NCBI RefSeq assembly: GCF_040436345.1
Contig: NC_133227.1
Span: 19,838,671-19,902,670, forward strand
Source of the DNA: Pagrus major
Taxonomy: Eukaryota; Chordata; Actinopteri; Spariformes; Sparidae
Length of the DNA: 64,000 nucleotides
Direction: 5' to 3'
The position numbers were made by a program, and so were the translations under genes. Positions 25,113 to 37,400 of the stretch are shown piece after piece; position 1 is the stretch's first letter, and each line of letters starts with the position of its first letter. The notes under the pieces are model-generated. The model had not been told where the DNA came from. It was given only the letters and a program-made list of their open reading frames with translations, and did no database searches.

Positions 25113-28100
25113 CTGTGAAGAAACAAGAAAATAAGCGCTCAAAACAGGCAACTATTCAGTAACTGCCAAACATTTCACACAGCTGTGGGATTTGCAACAG
25201 TGAACATTTTCCAGGAAAGGTGTTTAAACTGAAAGCACAATCACAAACTTGACGCTTTCTCTCCCAACAATCAACTTGGCAACTTCATAACATAGCTTGT
25301 CAAGTTGATTTATGTCGTCTGATGTCGTACAGTTTCTCAGTAGGGTTTAGATACATTTCAAGTGAACGCAGGCAGCACGCATTGCACTACACGAGAACAG
25401 TTACACAACTTCCAGGAATTCATACCTCCACCTCTCACGTCGTAGTAGCACATCATGAGACGCAGTGGGACACAGAGAGGCCTCATGAAGACAAAAGAAA
25501 ACCTACCGGGCTTACAACTTATCTTAAATTTGTCTCGACAAATAAACCTGTCCGAGCACACACCCCTGTAAAAACAAAAAGAGCACCTAGCCTGATTCCT
25601 CACCACTCCCTTACTGCGAGAGTTTGCACTCTACTACCAGTGTTATGTTTTTTCAGCAGATGCAAGCTGACAGGGAGAAGCCTGGGAACGCCAGAGGCTG
25701 TGAGGGGACGATATGGTTGATTTCTGCTAATATCAACAAGGGGAGAGGAGGACAGCGTGAGCCAGCAGCTCGATAAAGTGAACCAGCTGCACCACGAGAA
25801 GGTTGATAGACAGATACAAACTGACCTTTACTCTATATAAAACCTGCAAGAAAAGTTCAAATAACTAACAATATACCCTGGGCATTGAATTATTACTGTA
25901 AATCTTCAATGACTGTAACACATTTTTATCACAAACTCTAATTTAGAAGGCAAGTTTAGTCTTACTGTGGCTCTATGAAGAAATGAGCAGCTGTTACTTT
26001 ATTTGTTGTCTCTACTTTTACTTCCAAATCATTATGTACTGTATGTATTCCACTTCTTTTTACTGATCCATTATGCATTTTTGTGCACTACAAAGTTAAT
26101 AAATAAAATAAAAATGTTACTATGTTAACTGCTGCAACCAAAATTTACTTCTCTTTGTGAAATACTGCCTTCAACAAAATAATCTGAGATTCAAAGGTCA
26201 TCATGATTACTCCCCCGTTTTATCGTGATTTAGAGAAAAAAAAAAGACACCCCCTTCAAGGACAACAGCAAACATTATTTTACCTCAGTAGTAATGAACT
26301 TTTCAAGTTCAGTAAAGGCTGAATGATAAGGATTACTCCAGTGTCAGTAAATGTGCACACACTCGCATACACCGGGAACAGTTAATAACAGGCCAAGGAC
26401 TCTTTGCACAGCACATCTGACTTGAACAGATACACAATCTTTCTGTTTGTCTTCGGAGGCCTGTCAGATTCACGGAAGCATCAACACACAAAAACAGGTT
26501 TGACGTACATCACCGATCGGGTGTAACCCAAAAATGTAGGCCAGTGACACTGTGCGACAATTGTGTATTGAAGAATGCTGCCATGTGACAAACACACACC
26601 CCGGAAAAATGTTAGACATGAAAATTATGTAAACGTTGTTACATAAAGTTTCTTTATTCTTTTTTTACTCCAAGCTGTGGGGAGACCACGTGTTTCTTAA
26701 AACAGGTGAGGTTGGTGAGTCTACTCCACCTTGATCAAACAATAAACCAAGAATATGAGGACATGTTTTTCCAATCACAACTCATATGATACTTTTTTCC
26801 TCCTGACAGAAAGCAGACTCATTCTGCTGTATGTCATTGCTTTTTGAAGGACTTAACATGTCACTAAATAAAGTGAAATAAAGACTTCAACATCGAGATC
26901 AAAGCTTTTCACATCAAGAGAGTGTGTGAATGATTCAGTGTGAATGTCATTAGCAAGCCAACATTTGTTTTTGTTATCTCGCTACATGTCTCTTCACGTG
27001 TTTCGTTTTATTATTGCGGTATGTGAAGTCTTCAGTTTGATCACCTCCCACTTTCTGCAGCATCACGGGGATCATGTCGTCTTTTATGTTGGTATTCCTA
27101 CAGAGTAATTGTATGAACTGAAATGTAAAGTTCTGATTACCACAGCCCTTGAGCAAGAAATGGCAGATTAATGTAGTGATGCAACTCATTGTTATTTGAG
27201 GTAATACACATGCTGGCACATGTCAGTCTCAGCAAAGCCATGCTTATATCCTCACGTGCAAGGTAGGTCCATCTTATCTGCAAATACTACACTACTTTTA
27301 TGACTACTACAACTGCAATAGATAAACCATTAAGAATAGCAAGTAAACATGTACGTTATGCTGTGATCCTACCCGCTCACTGAAGTTACATAGTGCAGAA
27401 ATAAGTGATAGGGTTAGGGAGTGGCTGAGGCACAGTCACCATTCACCCTGTTCCAAGACACTGTACCATCAACATGATTTTGAAGTCGTTATTTTAAGGT
27501 AAAAAGGTTACATAATGTTGCTTTTAAAAGACCCATCAGTTTTTTCAAACATGGGGCGGGCGGGCAGCATCAGAGGCAACGTTGCAGGTCTGAAGCTATT
27601 AATGCTGTGACACCTGATTCCTCGGTGTCAGTGCTGAGAAGGCGGATGGACGTTTCAGGCCTATCAGTCACTTCACCGGTCAAGCAGCAAAGAGGACAAG
27701 TGAAACACTAACCTGGCAGCACATTCACAGGGCAGTCCGACTGTGTGGATGCACAGTGTGGATGTACTTGGATCTTCTGGTAGTTTTTTTTTTTTGTTGT
27801 ACTGTCATTTTTTTTTTACCTGTCTTGCCAGTTAAAGCCTAAATATAAGTGCTACGCTGCTTCAGGCTTTTTCCTCTTCAGGAACTGATTAAAAACGAGA
27901 CAAGATGAAGCCCTTGTCATTGCTTTTACTTTTATTTCCATTGTGAGTTTGTGGGGAAAAGGTTAATTAAATAAATTCAATTCCATCCTTGCTCAGGAAA
28001 CTGATACAAAAAGTTTCAGGTACTGTCAGCCAAGCTGGAATCAGCAAAGTGCTCAGACAATGATTTCGCCTACTAACCTGCTCACGAGTTCAGGTCACAC

Positions 28101-30509
28101 AGTATATGTGAGACAATTTGACAAAAGGAAGAAGAAAGACAAAAAAGTCTTTCAGCTGTATATTATGCTATGGTCTAATTTTGGCCTGTTCTTCTTCTTA
28201 GTACACCGGATACATGTGCTCACAATGTTTCAGTACAATGACAATATTCTATTAATACCATAAAAATAACATAACCCATTTATCAAAGCGCTTGTAGTCG
28301 TTCCGTTTCAAAAGAGAATATCCTGCCCAGTACAGTTAAGTGTTGGGAGAAAAAAAGAAGACAAACACTGTCAAACAATGAAATTAAATAATAAACACTC
28401 AGCCCTCTGAAGACTGATGGGAAACTGGTACACGGTGGATAACGCTCCCACTCCCCACTTGGTGTGACATTCCAGTAGCATTTTCCACTCGCACACCAGG
28501 AACTGAGATCTGAGAGTGTAAATGTTGTGTCAATAAACATTTAATACTTAACTACTGTGCCCAGCTGGCTGTGATCTCCACAGGGGTTTGTCCAACACAT
28601 ACCTTCACTAAGCAGGACAAAGGTGCTTAACTGGAACTATGCTGACTGTAAGTCTGTAAAAATATAAATTTCTTTGAAAATGTTGCATTTTCCTTTCAAA
28701 GTAAGGCCTTCTTTCATGTCTGCAGACTAAGTCGTGGCACAGTTCCCACCTTAAGGTTACAGAGATGCAGACCTACTTGCTGTATGACCCCATTTAAGAC
28801 GGGGTCTCATTAAAGCGATGCAGACACCACCTTCACCCTGCTCGATGCCTCAGTCACGTCAGCTCGTTGCTAATCTTTTCCTCGTGGTTTTCACGCGGGT
28901 GCCCGTTTGCGTAAGTGGGGCAGATTTATGCCAGGTTGCGCGGAGGTGTGGCTCACAAATGTGCCGTCTGTAAGCTCCGCTTCGCCACAGCCCACACACA
29001 CCCACATGAAAAGAGCTACCTGCCGCCATTTTCTCTTCCTGTTTTTAGGCCAACTACACGAGTCTCACTGGAAAGCAAACATTAAGTGGTGACAGGGGAG
29101 ACAAGTTGATTTGCTGTATCACAGTTCACTTTCTTCAGCCGCAACATTACGAGAGTATACTGGATTTTCTTTAAAAGGAGCTCTTTATCTTGGAGGACTC
29201 TGCCCAGACTTGGGCCAACACTGCTCCGGTTACAACAGGCTTCAGGGATAATGGTCCTGTTACTTGACTTAGCGTTGTTGCAACTGCTGCCGTGGAATCT
29301 AAGAGGATTATTTGGAGAAGTAATAAACCTGCTAACCCCATTATAGCATGTTGCTGCGCCTCATTCCACCGAGTATAAACAAGGCATGGCTTTGTTTTGA
29401 CCGCCACTGTTGACAACAACAACAACAACAACAACAAAAGTGAAGCCCGGTGGTTATATGACCATTTCTGCTATGTCATAGTCGCATTGTCAAGTATCAA
29501 TTGCAAACTTTAGCGACAAAGTTCTCCAAGAAAATTGGCTCACGGGTTAAAACATGAAAATAAATCAATCGCGATTTAAGTCTCCGATTCAGAAATGTAA
29601 ATTAAGTTACTAGTGTTGTAACTTAAAAAACAGGGCAGAAGGGTGTGACTGTTGTGGTTGCACACACGCCCAAAAATCTGTCAAGTGCGACTAAACATCG
29701 TCATTGGTCGCACAGGCGCACCTAATTTTTGTTTTTTTAATTCTTTAAACAATTGAGGTTATGACAATTTCTTGTTGTTTGTTACAATCACTGACATAAT
29801 GTGTTAAGAAATTAATTCAAAATCTATTATTTGACGCACCAAAAGTAAACTAACTTTGACACTTGGACACAACAAATGGTACAGAAGCCTTGTTATATTT
29901 ATCTTTTCATTAAAATCTAAACCTTTATGCCTTGTGTCAAGTTTTTCCCGTGGCATTGAACATGGTAGCGAGTATCGTTATTTCAAGGTATTGTTTTGAA
30001 GTTAGAAATTGCAGTATTGTGACAACACTACGAGCTACAAAGATTTAATTTTAATCTTTTTCATGTAGGTACCTGAAGCTTTTGTGTAATATGTAAATAC
30101 CGGAACTTAGTGAAGGCTGATCGTGACTGGACCTGTTACAATTAAATATTTGCCTGTGAGTAGAGATGAAGTACGTGTGACTAAATAAATGTTGACATTC
30201 AAGTCTTCAAATGTGCCCACACCCTACAGGAATTTTGTATTTCTTTATTCTTCTTCTCAAAATGTGTGGAAAAACTGTTCAATGATCCGGTTTACTAATA
30301 AATCCTACATCCATGTAATAACAATGTTCCTAGTGCTAGCAAAGAAGTACGGTCATTGTTGGGCCAGCAGCTGAACAAAGGGAACATCGTGTTCAGTACA
30401 CTGTGGGGCTAAACATCCACTGAAGAGTGCAACTTTGACCTTACATAACCTTGGAAGGTACCTCACGTTATGACTGTTCGTACAGGGTCAGGGCACCAAT
30501 CTGTAGCCA

Positions 30510-30510
<1 letters not shown>
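25113..30510. other. Inferred slc7a3 leader intron, gene-poor
   Basis: No supported coding exon on either strand. Short open frames show no domain. A (CAA)n run lies at about 29410-29437. One block at about 29880-30035 (agccttgttatattt ... gcagtattgtgacaacac) is a dispersed repeat shared with 50845-51000. Confidence 0.45.
29880..30035 (+). repeat. Dispersed repeat, copy 1 (agtattgtgacaa type)
   Basis: Shares, in the same order and orientation, agccttgttatat, attaaaatct, gtggcattgaa / gtggtatcgaa, ggtattg, gaagttag and cagtattgtgacaa with 50845-51000. Family not identified. Confidence 0.6.

Positions 30511-30578
<68 letters not shown>
30511..30578. repeat. (CA)34 microsatellite
   Basis: Uninterrupted CA dinucleotide run of 68 bp, the longest perfect microsatellite in the window. 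Confidence 0.98.
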
Positions 30579-30580
<2 letters not shown>

Positions 30581-30894
30581 GGTTTTCCAGGTGTTTGAAG
30601 TTATAAACAGTACAGTAGTCTTTTGAGCCAGAAATATATGTTTGTATGTATAAGACGCACTGTAGTTTTCACATGAAGGCCGTTTGTGTTGTCGTTACTG
30701 TATGTGCGTGAGTACGTGTGGACAGACTGACCGCTGAGACTGAACTGAACGACCCTTTAAGTCACCTGGCTGAAAACCACGACTCCTGCCAAACCATGCC
30801 TTCGTTGTGAGATGGAATGTGACAAACTGACCGATCTGTTCACTTTCCCATAACCAATGCCAACACCGTTATCATTAAACAGCCGCGAGAGCAG

Positions 30895-31052
30895 AACTAC
30901 AGATCTATTAGAAGGAAGTATAGCCTGTCAGCTGGACACAGCTTTTCTCAGACATCTATTCACAAAAACACACAACTACAGATCTATTAGAAGGAAGTAT
31001 AACCTGTCAGCTGGACACAGCTTTTCTCAGACATCTATTCACAAAAACACAC
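30895..31052. repeat. 79-bp tandem duplication
   Basis: Two adjacent copies, 30895-30973 and 30974-31052, begin aactacagatctattagaag and end aaaaacacac. I see one difference (tagcctg versus taacctg), so the duplication is recent. Confidence 0.95.
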
Positions 31053-32056
31053 AAGATATGACGGTTTTTGAAGACGAAATCTTGACTTGATGTTGAACAT
31101 ATCAGACGCAGATCATCGGATGGTGACATTAAAGGTGTTGGTACACCCCTCCTGTTATGACACATACACAATATTCCCTGTTTATGACATTTTTCCACAA
31201 TTTTAACTAGAAATAACTTATCAGACGCTGAATGACAAACCAGAAATGGTCAGAAATCTTACTCAAGAGAGGAATGATGGAACAATAATGTTGCAACAGG
31301 TCTCCTCCTACAGCGATAATCAATATTAGGATGTTAAGGGCTGAATTATGACTTGGTGATTTGCTGATGCAATTCTGCACCTGTTTAACTGCATTTCTGG
31401 CAAAATAATCCACAAATTGGAGATGCTCAAGGGGGCGTCACAGAAGGGGACACGGTACACTTATAACACATTTACTATGTTTTTATACGTGGCTGCCATT
31501 TTATCAGAATCACATAGCTCAAGCAAATACAGCCTGCAGTAAGTTTCCTAATTATTAATCTAATCCTAGTGATGTAAACATACCAAATGTTCAAATGTGC
31601 AAAATGTAAAATGGTAAATATGAGGCTGTTGTTGCAAAAACAAAAGTTGACAAAATCCAGCCTGTCATTGGGTTTTTTTTTGTCATTTGAAACTACTCAA
31701 GTGTAAATAAAGCCAAGATTTCAAGAGAGTACGGTGGCATGTGGCTGATAACCTCTCCCAGCCCATCAGACCACCTGGATCATTCATCGCCGAGCAGGTT
31801 TTTGTCACACACTGCACAACAAGACTCTCTCTACTATTTTCCACCACAGTTAATTTCACCACATTTCTTGGTTGTGGAGAGTGTTTCAGTCGGCTGATGC
31901 AACACGAGCATGGGAAGGTAACACCCAGAACGCGTGCTCCAGTACCGTACAGACTCCAACCCGGAAGGATGAGTCACTTTGATGGCACTCGCTGGTGTAC
32001 GGAATTTAGGCTACTATAAGGCGACAATAACCCAAACTTAAAATAGCATTACTTAC
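31053..32056. other. Intergenic / leader intron, nothing recognised
   Basis: Short unrelated open frames only; no repeat or RNA gene recognised. Confidence 0.4.
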
Positions 32057-32112
32057 GAGCGGTGCTGACCAAACTCGGCGATGTCCAGCCGTCCGTTTAG
32101 CTGATAGCCCAT
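32057..32112 (-). other. Candidate minus-strand exon with upstream ATG
   Basis: A canonical donor (GCTC|GTAAGT) at 32057/32056 closes a CpG-containing segment. An acceptor-like tgacag ends at 32113, directly before an ATG. The ATG opens 18 codons (MGYQLNGRLDIAEFGQHR) to the donor, with an in-frame TGA just upstream. It could be part of an alternative slc7a3 leader: joined to the acceptor at 25112 the frame would stop two codons later, making a 20-codon upstream open frame. It could also be the first coding exon of an unrecognised gene, or nothing. Confidence 0.3.
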
Positions 32113-33075
32113 CTGTCAGGGACCGAAACACCAGCTAGCTACGTGGCTCTTCGGCTCTCGCGTGGTGCCAATGCTGCCTTTCATCACCTCCGGAAACATC
32201 GTAATTGCCAGGTGTAACGTACACATATCACTCGTGCTCGTGGTGTTTTGACTTGTGATGGCTTGCTTTTGGCCGATGCTTAAAGCTCCCAGCAGACAGA
32301 GTCTTTGCAAATAAATTTAAACATAGTAAAAGGTAATACTGCGCGAGTATTTCTAATTTACAACTATAAACACAATATGACACGAGTTAACTTGTTGTTG
32401 TGCTTTTTTTTTTTACTGCATCAGTTTTTGCAGTTACAAAGCCGCGTGATTTTAATTAACACATTAACAACTACAAAATAATTTACAGTACAATACAAGA
32501 GCATGATTGTGAAGTTATTCGATTGTGAGAAATTCGGCGCCGTTTGGGGGTCTTTGAAGGCAGCATTACCGTCATCCCACGCCTTGGTAGCACCCCTTAT
32601 TAGTAAGCGGGATGTTGGTCACCGCGGACCAAAACAATGAATGAAAAGAGCGAGGATTGACACAGAAGAGTGTCGATCCGTGTTTTTTTTAACAGCAGAC
32701 ACTCGTTTAAACGTTTCCCCGCAGTGGTCACCTTTCACTGAGTGTCTCGTTCCTACTTTATTTTATTTATTTATTTTTTTTAATTTAACCGCCGTACGAA
32801 ACGTCAACTACTGTGAAATAAATGAAAAATAGCGTGTGAAGCCCGCCTACGACCATTCGCGTTTAATTTCCCAACACGTACAACAACGACTAAAGATGAA
32901 AAACGTCGTATCTTCAAACGCAAGTGCGCCCAATACGACTGACAAACGCACGAGGGAGGATTGCGTCAGACAGTACAGTGAGTACACGATACAGGCGGAG
33001 AGTGTCGTTAAAACACGATTTGGAGAGAAAGAAAATCATTTGCTGTAACGTGAAACACGGTAAAAGGGTTATTAC

Positions 33076-33185
33076 CTTTGATATCTTGCGGTTCGGAGCG
33101 GTCACAGGGCGCAGGGAGAAGGACAGAGATGCTGTGGCTGTAGCCGCTGATGAAATATCCCGCTCGGTTGGGTTGTGCTTAAGGT
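33076..33185 (-). other. slc7a3: Candidate slc7a3 first (non-coding) exon
   Basis: A donor CAAAG|GTAATA at 33076/33075 closes a GC-rich segment with no ATG, located about 30 bp downstream of a TATA-like sequence. It is in the right strand and phase-free position to serve as the leader exon spliced to 25112. The link over an 8-kb intron is inferred. Confidence 0.4.
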
Positions 33186-33230
33186 TTTCATCAGCTGGGA
33201 GGGGCGGGAAGTATAAACAAACTGACGTAA
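33185..33230 (-). promoter_or_regulatory. Promoter-like block: CRE, TATA-like, GC box, AARE-like
   Basis: Reading the minus strand: TTACGTCA (33230-33223, CRE/ATF type), TTTATAC (33218-33212, TATA-like), CCCGCCCC (33208-33201, Sp1 box) and TGATGAAAA (33193-33185). A further TGATGAAAT lies on the plus strand at 33148-33156. TGATGnAAn is the core of C/EBP-ATF composite amino-acid response elements, such as that in the mammalian CAT-1 gene. This is therefore a plausible ATF4-responsive promoter for slc7a3. Confidence 0.45.
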
Positions 33231-33464
33231 GCGGGAGGTGGAGCTTTCCAGTCATGAATGGAAGAACACACGTAAGTATATTTATGTTTCTGATAAGGCG
33301 GCAGCCCGCTGGTCAGAATAATTAAAGGACAGCTCCGACTAGAAAATACAAAGATCTGACTACAGAGAGTTGCCGCGCGCGCGAGAGAGAACGTGTGTTC
33401 TGTGTGTGTGCGCGCGTGCATCGCATAGTACGAATGCCCATATATGGAGCCCTTGCGTCAGTTT

Positions 33465-33478
33465 CCGCCCCCTGATGG
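33465..33478 (-). promoter_or_regulatory. CTCF-like motif, reverse orientation
   Basis: On the minus strand CCATCAGGGGGCGG fits CCASYAGRKGGCRS at 13 of 14 positions. It lies about 240 bp upstream of the putative slc7a3 promoter and faces the forward motif at 16355. Confidence 0.4.
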
Positions 33479-34354
33479 CAGCTATGTATAGATAGGCTCC
33501 CGTCTCTACTATGTCCCCCTGCTGCTTTTGTTCCACAGATTAAAAGAAAAGGAGGGAAAAACCAAAGTATTTCTTTCATGTGCATGTGCACCCGGTGACC
33601 TGAGAGCGCTGGAGGGTCAGCGCGGTGTCAAACAATGCAAAGATGTTCAACATTTAATTCTCATGTCACTCACCGACTGAGGCCTAAATGGCATCCAAAA
33701 TCTGGCCCAGTGCATGATGAAATTCTGTGACATCATGCATTTGAATGAAGGGGGCCCCGATATTTAAAAGCCTCTGATGCAACACAAACACTATATGGCA
33801 TCAGACTTAAAGGAGCTCGATGGAGAGCCAGTCACGTCTCTTCCGGTGTCCCTCATGGGACCTTATTTCAGAAAAACCTTGTAAGGTAGTGAATGGAGAG
33901 ATACAAATCATTTTTTGATCTCGTCTAATGTGCAATGATTTACACATACCATGTTTGTCAATTTAAAAGACTTTTTTAATCTTGAGAAAGTCATGAATGT
34001 AATTATAAAGACCAACAGCGCTGTTAGTGATGTCGTCTCGTTGAGCGGTCACCAAAACCCGTAACTTAAACTTTGTAGAGCTGCTCCTGTATATTAGCTT
34101 GCTCGCAGAACTAACAAACTCTCCTTAGACTTGAGTATTTCCATTTTCTGCTACTTTATGCTTCCTCTTCACTACATGTATTTGATAAATTTAGTTACGA
34201 GTAACTTTGCAGATTCAGATTCAATTATTCTGTGTTTATAGGCTGTTAATTGTGACGTGTTACCAATCAGGTGTTGTTTGGGCACCATGACTTGTGGAGC
34301 AAACTGCACAAGCTGAAGACATAGATATGAGGTTTCACACATTATTGACATCAT

Positions 34355-34425
34355 AGATATGGTGGCCAGATAGGTTAAGGGTTTGGTTGCCAGTCTGAAG
34401 ATTGGTGGTTTGAGCCCTATCCATG
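34355..34425 (+). repeat. tRNA-derived SINE-like head
   Basis: Contains ggtggccagataggttaag followed about 35 bp later by ggtggtttgagccc, which resembles a B-box (GGTTCGANNCC) with substitutions. No intact cloverleaf, so not a tRNA gene. Confidence 0.35.
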
Positions 34426-37400
34426 TCATTACATTTACTGTTTCTTTAAAAACAACTTTTATCATTTATAATTAGCAAATAAGGGCGTATCGTCATTTTG
34501 GAGCCTGACTAAAAGAAACCACATTCTAATTTCTTCATTCAAAGCCAGTATTGCGAATTCCAGTTAAATATGGTCTATATGTGAACGTTTAAATAACGTC
34601 TTCAGTAGAGCAACAATAGCTAACACCAGTCTTTTTCCTCACTATATTCTATACCTGCTTGGTCAAACTTGGTAAAACTACATGATGCTTATAGTGAATG
34701 ACATACTTTGTAGTGGACACAGCACAGGCAGAGTCTGCATCTGCTTTTTCTCCAAGTCACAAGCCATCAGATGTCCTTTCGTTATTATTTAATGCTGAGA
34801 TCACTTGAACTTAGAGACTCATTTCAGGGAAATGTTGTTTGATGCAATACCAACGCTATGTGGCATCAGACAGGAATCCATACATCACAATGTAAAACCC
34901 TTATTGTGTTTTCTTACATAGAATAATTTTATGAAAGGATCACTGAATTTATTTTGAAAGATTTTTGACCAGTCGGGGCATTTTACAGAAGTAAAACGAA
35001 CTATGTAATGGCACCGCTGTAAAACATTTGTTGACACAATAATGTGCAGCATTTAATCAAATATCACACAATATTACTATATCAAACCCACATTAACCAT
35101 GTAGGGATCAGAGTCATGGCCAGAGGTCACATTCACACTGTGTTGAATCATTTCATGGAAAATACGTGTTTTCTCCGAAGTTCTTTTTTGGTCCGAAAAG
35201 GATGTAGGACTGTGTGTTAATACTGAACTTGGTAACACAGCACAGGGAGTGTCTCCATCAGTTTTTCCTGCAAGTCACACCATGGTCTTAAATTAACAAA
35301 TGTTCACGTAAACAGATGTACTTTCATTATTATTAACTAGTGAAGTAATCCATAGCTGCTTGAAAAGTGTTGCAAGACAGTAAACGGGAATGTGGACATG
35401 ATTCATTTCTTGTCACTCTTTACCATAAGTTATTTATTTTTAAAGCATTTTAGATTGATTTAAAAATTCAGCTCTTGAGGCAAAAACTGTTGACCCCTGC
35501 TGACCCCCTATTTGATTTGGCTAAGTTTGCAGTTGATCGCTTGTGGAATTGGACATTTTACAGTTTTACAGATACAAAACAATCACATCAAGGCAACTTT
35601 CTCTGAGGAAGATTGTGCGGTACCACTGAAAGCTCCAGAAGTTCAGAAGTAAAATGGACCCCGTGGTGAGATTGTTTCGTCAACTGCTGTTTCCAAGACC
35701 AAGAATTAATTTTCAGTTTTTACCTCTGACATTACTGACACTGGGAAATGCATGTGTGACAAAGGGTTCATCAAATTGCAACTAAAATGTCCATTTACTA
35801 CCTTTTTCTGAGCTTTCAACCACATCTAATGGTCATCATCTTCAATTGGAGCTGGAAAGTCATGGGAAACTTGTTGTTGTCTTACTTCCTTTAGGTTGTT
35901 AAAACAACCTTTTCCACACTGTCTATCTGTATAAATTCTGTATTGGCGTGTTCAAACTCTTCATTGAACCTATAAGGTGTTTACATTATTCAAACCCATG
36001 TTTGATTATGGCTGCCATTAATATACAGAGCAGATAATACCAAAAAAAGAAACTCTGACAGCTTGAAGACAAAACTTGCTAAAAAAGTCCACAGGGTGGT
36101 CTCCATCAGATCATAAAGTCATCAGATGTACTTTCATTATTATTCACTGGTGAGATCACTTGAACTTAGAGACTCATTCAAAGAAATGCTGTTTGATGCA
36201 ATACCAACACTGTGTGGCATCAGCCATGAATCAATACATCACAATGTAAAACCCTAATTGTGTTTTCTTACATAGAATAATAAGACATTTTATGAAAGGA
36301 TCACTGAATTAATTTTGAAAGATTTGTGACCAGAATATGTATGGAGTTAGGACATTTTGAATGTTGAATAGTTTCATGGAAAATATGTGTTTTCTCCGAA
36401 GTTCTTTTTTGGTCCGAAAAGGATGTAGGACTGTGTGTTAATACTGAACTTGGTAACGCAGCACGGGGAGTGTCTCCATCAGTTTTTCCTGCAAGTCACA
36501 CCATGGTCTTAAATTAACAAATGTTCACATAAACAGATGTACTTTCATTATTATTAACTAGTGAAGTAATCCATAGATGCTTGAAATGTGTTGCAAGACA
36601 GTAAACGGGAATGTGGACATGATTCATTTCTTGTCACTCTTTACCATAAGTTATTTATTTTTAAAGCATTTTAGATTGATTTAAAAATTCAGCTCTTGAG
36701 GCAAAAACTGTTGACCCCTGCTGACCCCCTATTTGATTTGGCTAAGTTTGCAGTTGATCGCTTGCGGAATTGGACATTTTACAGTTTTACAGATACAAAA
36801 CAATCACATCACAAGGCAACTTTCTCTGAGGAAGATTGTGCGGTACCACTGAAAGCTCCAGAAGTTCAGAAGTAAAATGGACCCCGTGGTGAGATTGTTT
36901 CGTCAACTGCTGTTTCCAAGACCAAGAATTAATTTTCAGTTTTTACCTCTGACATTACTGACACTGGGAAATGCATGTGTGACAAAGGGTTCATCAAATC
37001 GCAACTAAAATGTCCATTTACTACCTTTTTCTGAGCTTTCAACCACATCTAATGGTCATCATCTTCAATTGGAGCTGGAAAGTCATGGGAAACTTGTTGT
37101 TGTCTTACTTCTTTTAGGTTGTTAAAACAACCTTTTCCACACTGTCTATCTGTATAAATTCTGTATTGGCGTGTTCAAACTCTTCATTGAACTTATAAGG
37201 TGTTTACATTATTCAAACCCATGTTTGATTATGGCTGCCATTAATATACAGAGCAGATAATACCAAAAAAAGAAACTCTGACAGCTTGAAGACAAAACTT
37301 GCTAAAAAAGTCCACAGGGGTGTCTCCATCAGATCATAAAGTCATCAGATGTACTTTCATTATTATTCACTGGTGAGATCACTTGAACTTAGAGACTCAT

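Noticed and set aside
25322-25720. 132-codon plus-strand open frame
   Set aside because: No similarity, no exon signals, and it lies in the inferred slc7a3 leader intron.
32924-33325. 133-codon plus-strand open frame
   Set aside because: Runs across the CpG-rich promoter-like block on the opposite strand; basic low-information residues typical of GC-rich chance frames.
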